Assembly: GCA_921293015.1 (NCBI GenBank)
Contig: OV121081.1
Span: 59,413,022-59,477,021, forward strand
DNA: 64,000 nucleotides
Direction: 5' to 3'
Origin: Phorcus lineatus
Lineage: Eukaryota; Mollusca; Gastropoda; Trochida; Trochidae
Both the position numbers and the translations under genes were made by a program. Position 1 is the first letter of the stretch; each line of letters begins with the position of its first letter. Of the stretch, positions 1-11,148 are shown piece by piece. The notes beneath the pieces were generated by a model. The model saw nothing but the letters and a program-made list of their open reading frames with translations, was not told where the DNA came from and did not search any database.

Positions 1-1561
1 TTATTTCATATTAACGTTCGTACGTGTGAAATTACACATCTTGTAATTAACCAATAAAAACGTTGGTTTGTTCAAATGATGTTTACGAGGATTCATGACA
101 ACATGGAAAGAGTCAAGAAACAAGGTCGACTCCAAGGCGTTTAATGTTTACACTGGATGCCTCACCCATTCATTCCCGTACTTTGATTAGTTTCAGAGGA
201 AAACATTTACTCAGAACATCAACATATACACTGCTAATGTTCCTTTAACGTTTTCATTGTATAATTTCAGTCACGTAATTGGTTTTCCGGAGACAGATAT
301 ATTCACATAACGTTATTGTCCCATTATAAACTTGTAGGACAATAAAGCCATGAGTGCTCGCGCTGCCTGTAAACCATTTCATACACATTTACTGAACATT
401 TACAGACAAAGGATTGAGGTCACAAACGCGTATCGTGTACTTTACTAATTTCTAGTAGAATTGCACTCGGCACGACATTAGTGTATTAAGCTCTTGTTTT
501 TGGTCAGATAAAAGGGCAAGTGCGTGATTAAAACATTCCATGTAAAGCTCTTTTGTATAGTAGGAATCACATTACAAATTTTAATCTAAAGGAAACGCAT
601 TAATGCCAAATATAAAATTTCATAACATATACACATTGAATCTCTCGTCCGCAGAGAGAAACTTGGCTTTAATGTCTTTTTATTGACAAGTCCATAAATG
701 AGCCATGAGATATTCGACAATTGCTTCCATACATCATTTCCCCACATGCAGAGAAACAGTTCATCTCGAGAAGCCTGGTTTCAACGACAGCTTTAAAAGT
801 TAAACTGTAATTTACTGATTTCCTGAACAACAAGATTCCGTGACAATACCTCTCAGGACTCACAAATTATATGCCATAAAAGCAGTGGAGAAGGATGTAA
901 ATTTTCCCATTTCAGTTTGATGATCACTTTTCTACAGAAGCTTATCGGTGTCACAGTGACAAAACTCTGTAATCGTAGCAGATGCTGAGGTAGGAGTATT
1001 AGTACTCACGTGTCACGTGATCTATTATTTATGTGGGAAAGTCACGGACAGTGTCAACCATCAATTGGTGTTTGCGGGATAATACTCTGCTGAGCCGAAC
1101 TGCGGAGGCCTTTACAGTCCCATTTTCAGTTTCTTTACTTTTGGATAACCCTAACAAAGAAGCCAAGGCACTCTTATTATAAAAACGCATGCTGTTCACG
1201 TGAACAGAGATCGCCATGCATTCAGGCCCTTAGATTCTGTTGTCAAGTTGAACTTATCTTGATGCTAGCTTCTTTTGTGAAATATGCACGTTTAAGTGAT
1301 TTAGTAGTAAGTGATTCTATATTGCCTTCTACATTATACCATTTCTCTAATGATTTAACTCTTTCACCACGGACTTTGTGTTGTTAACACACAGTAAACT
1401 AAAGGGAGGTAACTATTTAATTCGAAACAAAAGGTAAGTATACTTGAATTCAGTTATATATATCAGATCAAACTGCCATTTTGCGATTGATTTTTTTCGC
1501 ACGTTCAACTTTCTTTAACTCAAATATATTCAGTGGAGAAAGATAAAAATATGATGAATTG
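1..1561. other. No gene recognised (AT-rich flank)
   Basis: I see no convincing coding region, splice pair or repeat here. Open frames are short and lack recognisable motifs. Two CACGTG E-box hexamers sit one base apart at 1007-1019, which could be chance. The last bases before the LTR element (1557-1561, AATTG) serve as the candidate target-site duplicate of that insertion. Confidence 0.6.
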
Positions 1562-2395
1562 TATCATATGGTGATAATCTAGTAAAAAATAGTCAGAAAT
1601 GCTATCGCAGTCCTAAAGTACAGTTATGATAATTAGTAACTGTATGAGTCAGAGAGGAGAGAGGAGAGAGACAGAGCAGGGGTTCTTACAGTAAACATAG
1701 AAGGGTCCCTCACGTTCATGCAACGGGACGTTATCGATTGCCCGGGGTCCTGTCCAGGCTCATCGTGGAAAGTTTTTGTTGGTCAAAGATGTAAATGACC
1801 ACGAGTGTAACCCCTTAACTGTCGGATGCGATTAGCATTGATATTGAAGTTTATAAAGTTGGAAGTAAAAATTATTGTTGTGACAAAGTTAGATAACTGT
1901 GAGTGTTTAGTTAATATGGCAATAGTTTATAGAGAAAAATCTCTCATCATGGAAAAGTAAATTATACAAATGAAAGAATAAAATGGGTTAACTTCTAGAA
2001 GCTAAAAGAACTCGGTAAATGACTACAAAGATTATGAATATTAATTTTCTGGGGTGATTCTTGGAATTTTGGAGGATGATGTTGTGGATCATCCAATGAC
2101 AGTGGAGGATCCACATACATGGCCATGTAGGGTAGTACTAATAAGATATTTAGTCTTCATTAGTAGTTATACCATGGTCACGTGTTTGAATAATTAAGTT
2201 TTTTCTGTTAAATACCCTGTGCGGGCCCCCAAGCCGGGACTCGGGCAGGACTCTTCACACCGGGAGTGTGACTGTGTAATTGTGAGCAAAATACATGATT
2301 GAGAGAAACACGGACTCTTGTTATCCTTGATGTTGTAACCGTTGATGAACCCGAGTCACAGCTACATCCCCACAAACGAAATACGGACAACATCA
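1562..2395 (+). repeat. 5' LTR (834 bp)
   Basis: This is the upstream copy of the long direct repeat, starting TATCATATGG and ending ACAACATCA. Possible promoter and 3'-processing signals are a TATAAAG at 1852-1858 and an AATAAA at 1977-1982. A GA-rich patch lies at about 1650-1678 and a GC-rich patch at about 2219-2270. The 3' end has the expected CA, but the 5' end is TA rather than the usual TG, so the exact left edge is less certain than the right. Confidence 0.85.
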
Positions 2396-2558
2396 GATGG
2401 TGGAGTGAAAATGAAGATCTCCCGTACTGGTAAGTACTCCACATATCACCAATGGCCTTTTCGTCTACCCTTTTGCACAATTTGCCAATTGTTCTTACGC
2501 CTGAGCCATCTTTATTTGTCAAAATTATTTTAGAACACTCCTTGCGTACATACACGTT

Positions 2559-3105
2559 GCCAAGGAGCATACAAATGGGCCTGATATTGGTCCAAATGTT
2601 CTGATAACTTTACGAGCTTGCCCATCCACCATGGGTGCTCATTTTAGTCCATATTTTCTTTTCGTTGGACTGGAAAAAAGATTACCTTTAGACGCAAAGT
2701 TTGCGGCGGACAGGGATATCAGTTATTATTTCAAAGAGAGATTGTATAACGTTTAATTTACCAGAGACCTTTTTCACAAACAAATACATGGATAGGCGTA
2801 GTACAAAAAGTATTATGATAGGAAGGTAACTGATAACATAAATACATCAGCGGACAATCGCATTCTCTTAGAATCGATACCCAGCTAACCATTGAAAATC
2901 AAGTGATTGATGGCGCGACAGGCCAAATGAACTAACATAAAATGACGAGGAACAAGGGACGTACTATGTTAATAAGATATTCGCTCATAGGAAGATGAAT
3001 GGGAAATGTTTTATGGAATCGAATGGTTAGATTATCCTTTGCGAGATGCAACATGGGAAGTTGAATCAATTATTCCTGACCACATAATACAGGTATAAGT
3101 TGAAG
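2559..3105 (+). pseudogene. Integrase C-terminus and chromodomain remnants (Ty3/gypsy pol)
   Basis: From about 2559 one frame reads like the end of a gypsy integrase: residues resembling LRACPSTMGAHFSPYFLFVG then LEKRLPLD, the counterpart of the family's 'AYR-T-H-STGFSPY-L-FGR--RLPLD' block. At about 2953-3101 two frames together spell a chromodomain. The first half contains YYVNKIFAHRKMNGK; after a one-base shift near 3005 comes IEWLDYPLRDATWEVESI, matching the 'KW-GY-----TWEP' core found at the end of chromoviral integrases. Stops and frameshifts between and within the blocks rule out a working protein. Chromodomains in chromoviruses direct integration to particular chromatin. Everything upstream (gag, protease, reverse transcriptase, RNase H, integrase core) is absent. 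The identification is firm for the chromodomain and good for the integrase end. Confidence 0.75.
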
Positions 3106-4446
3106 AAGATTTGCAAGATGCAAATCGTCGTATGCGACAGTCTCGTTAACGTCGATAGACAGAATATGACGTTCAACGAGTAGCAAATGATTTAGGGTCG
3201 GATATGAATTAGTCACCTAGTGCATTGGTCAATCTCCGTGGCATCGCCACCGCATACATAAATGCATTATTGATAAATTTTCATCTGTCGTTTGTATATA
3301 TTTATCTATTGAAATGAAATCGTACGTTAATTCGACCATAAATAATATGCAACGGCAGTGATTATTTTGATATGAAGGCGATGATTTATCATATGCTCTA
3401 GTAAACATAAAAGTGACAAGCTATTCATTTATTCCCCATTGTTACACCGCATACAATTTAACTTGCATGAAAGTACTTTGGCTCATATATAGGTATATGC
3501 TTTGGCCAATTGGATAAGGGGTGGACGTATTAACGTCCAACGGTGTTCGGAGTACTTAAAATCCCAGATGTGAGCAGCCAACCTTTCGCTTCTCCCAAAC
3601 TCTTCCTTGAGACAGTCTTGGTTGCACAGTGTGTACGGTGCTCCTCGATAATAAACTGACCTCATGTTTGCCAGACCATAACTCCCATTTGTTTGTGGTG
3701 GGACAATATCCCAAGGACAATTTTCATTTTTGATGTCTTTTCAGAACTCTAAATGTTGTTTTAGTGTCATTTTGTATCCGGTACGTTCCTGGAGCGATGT
3801 ATAATGTTCTCCAATATAGTATCCAGTGCCTCCATAGAACGGTCCAAGTGCTGAACCCACCGACCCTAGTGACTCTTGTGACTATCGTGTAGCACTCATT
3901 CTCAATATTCTGGATGCTGACTTATAGTGGATGTCCTACACAACATCATTTGACTCAGTGTATGAATCGATACTCACTCGTTCGCGATCCTGAGTGGCCG
4001 GTGTGACTTCCACTTTATTAGTAGTGACTGAATTGTGCCAGTGAACCTTCATTGATGTGACGTGTGTGTTTCCTTATGAACGCTCATTAGTGTGGACGTC
4101 GAATAGGATGTGCCATGTACATTGAACATTTTCTTTGATGGTCGTTGACATACCAATTTCCTTCAACCTCAATAAGAACATTTATAACCACCCCTACTAT
4201 CTATTTACGATGTGTTGTTTGCTAATAAGTCTGCATACGAGCAGAACACCAATTATCACTTATATATATTAATGATCGTTGTGTACAACATCATGTTGGA
4301 AATTAATACCTAATGATGTCTCTTTGTTGTGTCTTATATATGTTTTAATGTTTATTCACCAAATCTCTTCCAGCTTGCCCCCGGACATATTCGCATATGT
4401 TCGATCTATGCACCATCCCGTCGCTTTGACGGAGCAAAGCTTTTCT
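3106..4446 (+). other. Non-coding interior of the LTR element
   Basis: Between the chromodomain remnant and the purine tract I find no recognisable retroviral or cellular domain. Short open frames on both strands (for example about 3483-3665 on the minus strand) have no family features. The segment may be decayed pol/env-position sequence or captured filler. Confidence 0.5.
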
Positions 4447-4459
4447 GAGGGGCAGGGGA
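4447..4459 (+). other. Polypurine tract of the LTR element
   Basis: GAGGGGCAGGGGA abuts the 3' LTR start. A purine run at this place is the standard primer for plus-strand DNA synthesis in LTR retrotransposons. The position is seen; the role is inferred from family knowledge. Confidence 0.6.
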
Positions 4460-5293
4460 TATCATATGGTGATAATCTAGTAAAAAATAGTCAGAAATGC
4501 TATCGCAGTCCTAAAGTACAGTTATGATAATTAGTAACTGTATGAGTCAGAGAGGAGAGAGGAGAGAGACAGAGCAGGGGTTCTTACAGTAAACATAGAA
4601 GGGTCCCTCACGTTCATGCAACGGGACGTTATCGATTGCCCGGGGTCCTGTCCAGGCTCATCGTGGAAAGTTTTTGTTGGTCAAAGATGTAAATGACCAC
4701 GAGTGTAACCCCTTAACTGTCGGATGCGATTAGCATTGATATTGAAGTTTATAAAGTTGGAAGTAAAAATTATTGTTGTGACAAAGTTAGATAACTGTGA
4801 GTGTTTAGTTAATATGGCAATAGTTTATAGAGAAAAATCTCTCATCATGGAAAAGTAAATTATACAAATGAAAGAATAAAATGGGTTAACTTCTAGAAGC
4901 TAAAAGAACTCGGTAAATGACTACAAAGATTATGAATATTAATTTTCTGGGGTGATTCTTGGAATTTTGGAGGATGATGTTGTGGATCATCCAATGACAG
5001 TGGAGGATCCACATACATGGCCATGTAGGGTAGTACTAATAAGATATTTAGTCTTCATTAGTAGTTATACCATGGTCACGTGTTTGAATAATTAAGTTTT
5101 TTCTGTTAAATACCCTGTGCGGGCCCCCAAGCCGGGACTCGGGCAGGACTCTTCACACCGGGAGTGTGACTGTGTAATTGTGAGCAAAATACATGATTGA
5201 GAGAAACACGGACTCTTGTTATCCTTGATGTTGTAACCGTTGATGAACCCGAGTCACAGCTACATCCCCACAAACGAAATACGGACAACATCA
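4460..5293 (+). repeat. 3' LTR (834 bp)
   Basis: This is the downstream copy, identical by eye to 1562-2395. The equivalent signals are TATAAAG at 4750-4756 and AATAAA at 4875-4880. It is preceded immediately by the purine tract at 4447-4459. Small open frames crossing the LTR/flank boundary (for example to 5400) have no family resemblance and are treated as chance. Confidence 0.85.
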
Positions 5294-7545
5294 TAATTGA
5301 TTATTTGAAAGAACTAGCGGCTCGTTTGCACATGATTGCAAAATTAGTAAAGCATTATGACGTCAGAATTGTTGAACAACTTGTTTTGGTTATTGTTTAA
5401 AATAAGTCATCTCATAAAGATATTCAGAAAACGTGTAATTATTGAATTTTCATAATGATGGCAGCAATGTACATATATAATGGTAGATATGGTATTAATG
5501 AGATTGCCAAACTACCAAAGTTGAAAAAACTGTTTTGTATCACTGAAATTCATCTAATAGATTTTGAATTTCGATTAATAATTCATTAGTAATGGTCCAA
5601 AATAAACAACAACAAAAGCTGTTTCTAGCCTTATTGCACCCCATACAGTTTTGTTGTTGAAATCTAAACTTACTGAGAGTCTAACATATATGAAGACATT
5701 GCCTTGATATGATACCATTATCAGAGAATATTATGTAATAAGCACCGGAAGTTATGATATAACATATTACTATTATAATAAACTTATTAAGTGCTCTTTA
5801 ATGTTTTAACATTTATAAATGTTGTGTCGTAAAGGTGTGTAGTTACACTGCTGAAAACTCTAGATCTCTCCAGAGTTTACTAGAATTGTCACAAACTTTG
5901 CTCGCAAATCATTGGAAATAGTCATGTAGTTATATTTGACAAGTTAACTTAAAGCATTAATATTGTTATCAAATACATTAATGGTATATGTTCCTCAATG
6001 ATTATTTGAATGTAAACATAGTATGATTAAATGGCCGCAAAAGTCAGCTCTACTTTTCAATTTAACATTTTAGTATAAATAACTTCGCAAAAAACGTTTA
6101 ATGTCTGTCTCTCTCTTGTTCACCTTCATTGCTTCATTACACTTCACAAGTATCATTGCAAAAGATGAGTTAAAACGTTAGCTTACTATACATGTACACA
6201 TAAATAATTAATACATTAAAAAGATTCAATAATGTGCATGTTTGCCTGTATAGAACAATTTGGTAACAATTCAAAATGAGTTGATTAAACGATGCATCTT
6301 TTGAAAAAAAATGAAAACTAAATTGGGTTATCTTTTGGCATAAACTTCTGAAGAAGAATTTGAATGTGAGTTTAGGAAAACGATTGATATAAAAATGATT
6401 TAATTTGTATCACATAATAAAATGATCTTTCGAGAACAATTTAATTTGTGATAAAAATCAGAAAACGGTTTGCAAAGAGAATATGCGTATTGTATTGCAC
6501 AGCTATTTAGTATCCATGATGAACGTTTTTATGTTTAAGCCACAAACGGTAGTTGCAGTTGTTATGTTAATCATACAAACGCAGGAGAAAAAACAATATT
6601 CATTCAAATCCTATCTGATGATAATGCTTTCTCTAAACACAACAATTGAATATATGTAAATATAGTTTTTCATGACTTATAGAAATATTCCAAGACAAGG
6701 TGGCTACACGTGGCTACATTTGGGTGAACAAAATCTTGTTGATCCATATTGTCTCAAACATTCCAACAAAGTGACAAGGCATCTCTTAATATGGTTAATT
6801 CAAAGAAATGTTGATTGCCATTCATAAAACACAATTGATGAAAACCGATTTTGGGATAAAACCTGCCCAAGTTATCTGCCTGAAATCTCATGTTTTCCAC
6901 TGATGTATTAAAATTAACATTAACGGTTGGCATTCAAGACCATTTTCTCATGAATGAGATTTTGTAATTGCTCAAAGTCGTCAATTAAGTAAAATTGGGA
7001 CAGGATCAGTCAAAAACATTCTCTGTGTTAATATAGGTGACAACTATCGACGACCTACGATTTCCTTTTGTGTAGTAGGTTGTATATTGGTCAAATGTTT
7101 GAACTTTCTTAGACTTAAAGAGTATCAATAGTTAAAACATATATATAATAGACATGTTATAATGACGTGAATGATGTTTCTTGAATATACTGAAACAGCG
7201 TTTTGCGTTTTGTTGCATTCATGTGTTGATCTTAGCATCTCAAATATTCAGTTAAGAGTACTCTACTATATTTCGATTAGATAATTATATTTAAGAATTT
7301 TTAATTTTTATTTAATGCTTGGTTAATTTGAAGAACTAATTTTTCATCTTTGTTCCGTTGGCAAGACAGTAGAAGGAATAGATGAGGATTTTGACATGGT
7401 GTATCAGCTTTGTGATATGACGCGTTAAGCTAGGGAAAACAGAGTTTTTATTTTAACCATACACTATCGCCCTTGATATTTTGTTTTGTCAATTCTCATT
7501 TATTTATTTTGTTTTAGTTCCTTAGGCGAAAATGGGCATCGATGT
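5294..7545. other. No gene recognised
   Basis: AT-rich sequence with frequent stops in all frames. I see no splice-bounded exon, tandem repeat or inverted-repeat element. AATTG at 5295-5299 is the candidate right-hand target duplicate of the LTR element. Confidence 0.55.
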
Positions 7546-7553
7546 GTTCTAAT

Positions 7554-7620
7554 GGTTATACCCCAAAACCCCTACAGCCCATTACCCCTACACCCCAGTT
7601 CCCCTACAGCTTGTTAAAAC
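7554..7620 (+). repeat. Left terminal inverted repeat
   Basis: C-run-rich terminus with CCCCTACAGCCCATTACCCC at its core. It pairs with 8940-8992 in inverted orientation. The extra 16 bases at about 7593-7608 duplicate the CCCC-TACA pattern and are missing from the right end. Confidence 0.85.
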
Positions 7621-8019
7621 AACACAGACAGTTACCTATCTTGATTAATGGACTCACCCTAACAGGTGATTAAGTGTGGAGAAGAAGTGGTGGTGTGGAG
7701 CGGCTTTCTCAGAGAGACATGTTTGTGACATTTCGACAACATGGAATATGATAGAATGAACATATGAAAATAAAGGAATTAATTTAAATTTGAATCAATT
7801 TGATTTAAACATAAAATATGAAATATGCTTTGACAAATGTATGTATGAAAATGTATATATGTAAATGTATTGAATGTCCTTCAATTTAATAAACGTTTGT
7901 ATTTATGTATGAACATATGTAAATAAGCAAATGATAAGAAATTTTTTAATTATCTATCATCTACATGTATGTTCATTAAACCTTTCACTCAACTATCAAT
8001 TGTCTCTGTGCTTTTGATT

Positions 8020-8739
8020 CAACTGATAGGTGTAAATTATGGTATAAATTGGCAAAATTGGGTGTCAGAGGGAAGTTATTATGTTTTTCAGAAAAGGTGG
8101 TAAAGTTAAATCGACAGAGCACTGGCTTTATAATGGTACGGTTATTGATGTTGTCGATACTTTTACATATTTAGGAATAGTTTTTAACTATAATAACTTA
8201 TTCTCGAAGGCTACATTGCAGTTGTCCGATCAGGGTAGGAAGGCGCTCTTTTCCATATATGATGATACTAGGATATTTGTCATTGAATCCCGAATCTCTT
8301 TTATTGGTTTTTGATTGTTATGTCGGCAGTATATCATTTTATGCATCCGAGATTTGGGGACAATATAATTGATCAATGTTCACTTCAATATTATTTACAT
8401 AAATCTATTCCACGTCTGTATAGAAATTATTTGTCTAAATTTAGGCTTAGTTCCCACCAGTTAGCTGTAGAAACTGGTAGATTTAATAAAATAAATATTG
8501 CTAATCGTAAACGTCTAATGTGTAAAGATGATATAGAAGAAGAATTCCATTTTGTATTAAAATGTTCATCGTATATCAACTATAAAATATTATATATCAA
8601 ACCTTATTATTACAAATGTCCATCAGTAATAAAGTTTATTAAACTTTTTAGTTGTAATAATGTAAAGATATTGTGTAACTTGAGTAAATATTTATATAAG
8701 GCTACTTTATTGAGAAATAATTTGAAAAGTAATTTATAA
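8020..8739 (+). pseudogene. Non-LTR retrotransposon (LINE) C-terminal remnant
   Basis: In several frames the translation follows the post-reverse-transcriptase tail of a LINE ORF2. 8081-8290 carries FRKGGKV, then FTYLGIVFNYNNLFSKA and LSDQGRKALFSIY, equivalents of the 'VFRKGG', 'YLGI-F' and 'QGRKALF' blocks. In another frame about 8311-8355 reads YVGSISFYASEIWG. About 8400-8739 reads LSKFRLSSHQLAVETGR, a Cys-X-CKDDIEEEFHFVLKC stretch (the usual zinc-knuckle-like 'C--C--IEDE-HFLL-C' end) and LSKYLYKA near the stop. Frameshifts at about 8300 and a deletion between the SEIWG and KFRLSSH blocks break it. No 5' part, endonuclease or catalytic YxDD motif is present. It lies inside the TIR element, either captured or inserted later. 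Clade not assigned. Confidence 0.8.
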
Positions 8740-8939
8740 TTGTAAAATTGTAATTGTACATCCTCCTTAATACTCTTATTTTATTGTCACCATGTTCCAC
8801 AGCCACAACCTGTACCATTTTCGTTTTCATTATGTACCAATTATCTGCACGATAAAGGTAATAAAGAATCAGTCTGGGTGAGTCGATTATGTTGCGAGAG
8901 GTAACAAGCTAGAAATTAGCAGTGCAGTGGACCATAAAC

Positions 8940-8992
8940 TTGTTTTGACAAGCTGTAGGGGTAATGGGCTGTAGGGGTTATGGGGGACTACC
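8940..8992 (-). repeat. Right terminal inverted repeat
   Basis: G-run-rich counterpart of the left terminus, followed directly by the GTTCTAAT duplicate (8993-9000). On the plus strand the runs GGGG, GGG, GGGG and GGGGG are separated by loops of 4-5 bases, a pattern able in principle to form a G-quadruplex. Confidence 0.85.
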
Positions 8993-9000
8993 GTTCTAAT

Positions 9001-10910
9001 TAGTTTATACGATATGAATCAACTTTGTTCAGTGACGTAATGTTCTTGGTGGTTTTCTGCCAGAGGTGCACAAATACTGTTAAAGGAAGAAGAATGAGAC
9101 GAAATATAATTCATTTCTTGCTGTAGTCATTGATAAAATACCATGGATGGTATTTAATTATAACGTCATAAAACAGAACCTGGTGCCTATGAAAAAAGTA
9201 TCAATTCATGAATAATGAATGGATATAATATGCTTCGAAAAAGCATAAAAATGCTTATTAACCAGATAAACTAAATATATTCTGCTACCCTGCTCTAACA
9301 AAAATTAAGTAAAATATTTTTCAAGTATAAACTTTGTTAAGATCAATCGACTCACAATAATAACCACTTAAGCAGAGTTTAGTTCACACTCTAATTACAA
9401 AACAATCATGACACCGCCTATTTCCTGCAATGTAAATACCGATGAAATTCAATTTGAAGGCATGAGCTGTGCTATTTAGGAAACCAGATTTACATTTGGA
9501 AAATAAACTTCAGAAGCAGACAAATGAGATCGAATTCTCTTCACTCAAATACAATTCATTGAGTGTTAAATCCTTCTGTTCCATCAACATTAAAACATAT
9601 TGTACTAAAGAAACGATTGTAATAAGTTTATGTAAGTGGTAATAAGAATTTAAACCAAAATAAAATCAGTTCATGGTTATTTGACAAGATTATACAAATT
9701 TAGTTAAAGATATTTGTGATAAGAGAAAACTATAGACAGATAATTAAAAGTAGTCGTTGGTTTATAAAGTGTTCACTTCAAACCAATTTATCCGAATGTT
9801 CAAATGGCTTAGGATGTTTGATCTCTTTTTCAATTAAATTATACCTTGTCACTTACATTATATTGAATATCCAAGGGAAGAATGCTTACGAAATTAAAAA
9901 TAATTAATATTTGATGATCTCAAATCTCAGTCAACTTAACAATTTCCATATCATATGTTACAACTTCACTAGCATTGTACATGCACGATATATCAGAAGC
10001 GTTCAATGGTACAAGCGTGTTCTTGGACTAAATGCGAGACTGGGCAGGATATGCTCTCAGAACGTTGATGAAGGTCGGGAAAAACGACGTCAGTGTTCTA
10101 GTGATCACACCTCTAATTGTTCCACGTCCGAATAGTGCTTGATCTTATTCCAGTTGATGATGCAATTGTTTGATCCTATCTTTTTTTAGATTTGAATAAT
10201 TTTACTTCACTATCTTTTCATATTGAGGGAATGTTAAAAAGACAGAAAGATATTTGTATTCACAAATGTTATTTCATAAAGTGGTATACTATTGTAATGT
10301 ATCTGTCTCATAAAAGTAGATTGTTGAGAAAGACTGGAATTAGAAATTGAATTGACGCAGATAGATATAAATTGTTACGTCTTTTGTAAGAAACTCCTTT
10401 TGATTGACGTCAACACGGAAAAGAAGTAAGACAGGATATTAAAAATGTTATTGCATAACGTAAACCATACAATAAAAGATGAAAGATGTCAGTGTATATT
10501 GATAGGAACACATTTCTCAAACTAGGGAAGTTGAAAATGTTGCATGTTTCGAGTTGAGTTTCTTTTTTAAAACTACCTGTGTTACTTCGGTTAGACTTCC
10601 CTTAACAAACAACGTCTTTCCGTTAATAATTAATGAATTACTCATATCAAAATAACCTTACTGGACAATTCTATATATTCTAAATCGTTTAAGAGTGCTA
10701 AATAATGATATCGATATATTGTCGATATTTCCTGACATACTTCTTTCTGTGTAGTCATAATAGTGTGTTAACTTCCAAGTCTATAAACATACTATTCCAA
10801 CTTTGATTTTAATATTTTTTGCTGTTAAAGTAATGAAGGAATCAAGCTTTTCGTCATACGATTGCAAATTTGGCCTATTCAATGCAAGTACGTCTCTTTC
10901 TCATTTCCAG
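9001..10910. other. No gene recognised
   Basis: AT-rich sequence between the TIR element and the candidate exon. A short open frame at about 9911-10135 has ordinary composition but no motif and no paired splice sites, so I do not call it. No tandem or inverted repeat of note. Confidence 0.5.
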
Positions 10911-11000
10911 ACTTCCAATATGGAAGCAACACTAATTTACAAATAATAATAAGAAAAGGCAGCTATACGATGAAGATTGTGATAAAGGTTTCAGGAAAAG
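10911..11000 (+). other. Candidate internal coding exon (90 bp)
   Basis: A pyrimidine-rich stretch (TCTCTTTCTCATTTCCAG) ends in AG at 10909-10910. The segment closes on AAAAG followed by GTAAGTATG at 11001, an almost ideal donor. One frame (starting at 10913) is open through the whole segment and reads FQYGSNTNLQIIIRKGSYTM followed by KIVIKVSGK; the other two frames hit stops. Ninety bases is a multiple of three, so skipping it would keep frame. I recognise no domain. No neighbouring exon is visible nearby, so the intron on either side would be long. It could equally be a chance match to splice consensus in AT-rich DNA. Confidence 0.35.
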
Positions 11001-11148
11001 GTAAGTATGTATTATGTCTAGGTAGAGACATTGAGTGTCCTCCACATCCGGAACAGTTTTGTTTCTGATTGACTTATGGTACTTATGAACTATAGAAATG
11101 TGTTTTCCCTGGAATCGACGGAAAGATCCCCATGACCTATCGTCCTTG

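Larger units (their letters stand above)
1562..5293 (+). mobile_element. Non-autonomous Ty3/gypsy-type (chromovirus) LTR retrotransposon
   Basis: Two direct repeats of 834 bp (1562-2395 and 4460-5293) bracket a 2064-bp interior. I compared the two repeats line by line and found no substitution and no indel (constant offset of 2898). A purine tract (GAGGGGCAGGGGA, 4447-4459) lies directly before the downstream repeat, as a polypurine tract should. A TGG-initiated stretch (from 2398) two bases after the upstream repeat could be a tRNA primer-binding site. The interior holds only eroded pol pieces: an integrase-end segment and a chromodomain. It is far too short for gag-pol, so movement would need enzymes from a full-length relative. 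Flanks: AATTG at 1557-1561 and at 5295-5299, the latter separated from the LTR end by one extra T, so the target duplication is likely but not perfect. Identical LTRs imply a recent insertion or recent gene conversion. Confidence 0.85.
7554..8992. mobile_element. TIR DNA transposon (non-autonomous) with 8-bp target duplication, carrying a LINE tail
   Basis: The left end starts GGTTATACCCCAAAACCCCT and the inverted right end starts GGTAGTCCCCCATAACCCCT. Over the first 39 bases the two ends agree at about 35 positions and without indels. Identical octamers GTTCTAAT flank the element at 7546-7553 and 8993-9000, a classical target-site duplication. The left terminus has a 16-base internal duplication before the ends align again at GCTTGT-AAAAC. 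No transposase reading frame is seen; the centre holds a LINE remnant (about 8020-8739). An 8-bp duplication fits hAT, P, Merlin or KDZ-type superfamilies; the GG-starting, C-run-rich ends do not let me choose. The G-rich strand of each end has four runs of at least three G. Confidence 0.85.

Noticed and set aside
1007..1019. Two adjacent CACGTG E-boxes
   Set aside because: No nearby promoter or gene; palindromic hexamers occur by chance at this window size.
5197..5400. Open frame crossing the 3' LTR boundary into flanking DNA
   Set aside because: It begins in the LTR and ends in host sequence; a chance fusion without motifs.
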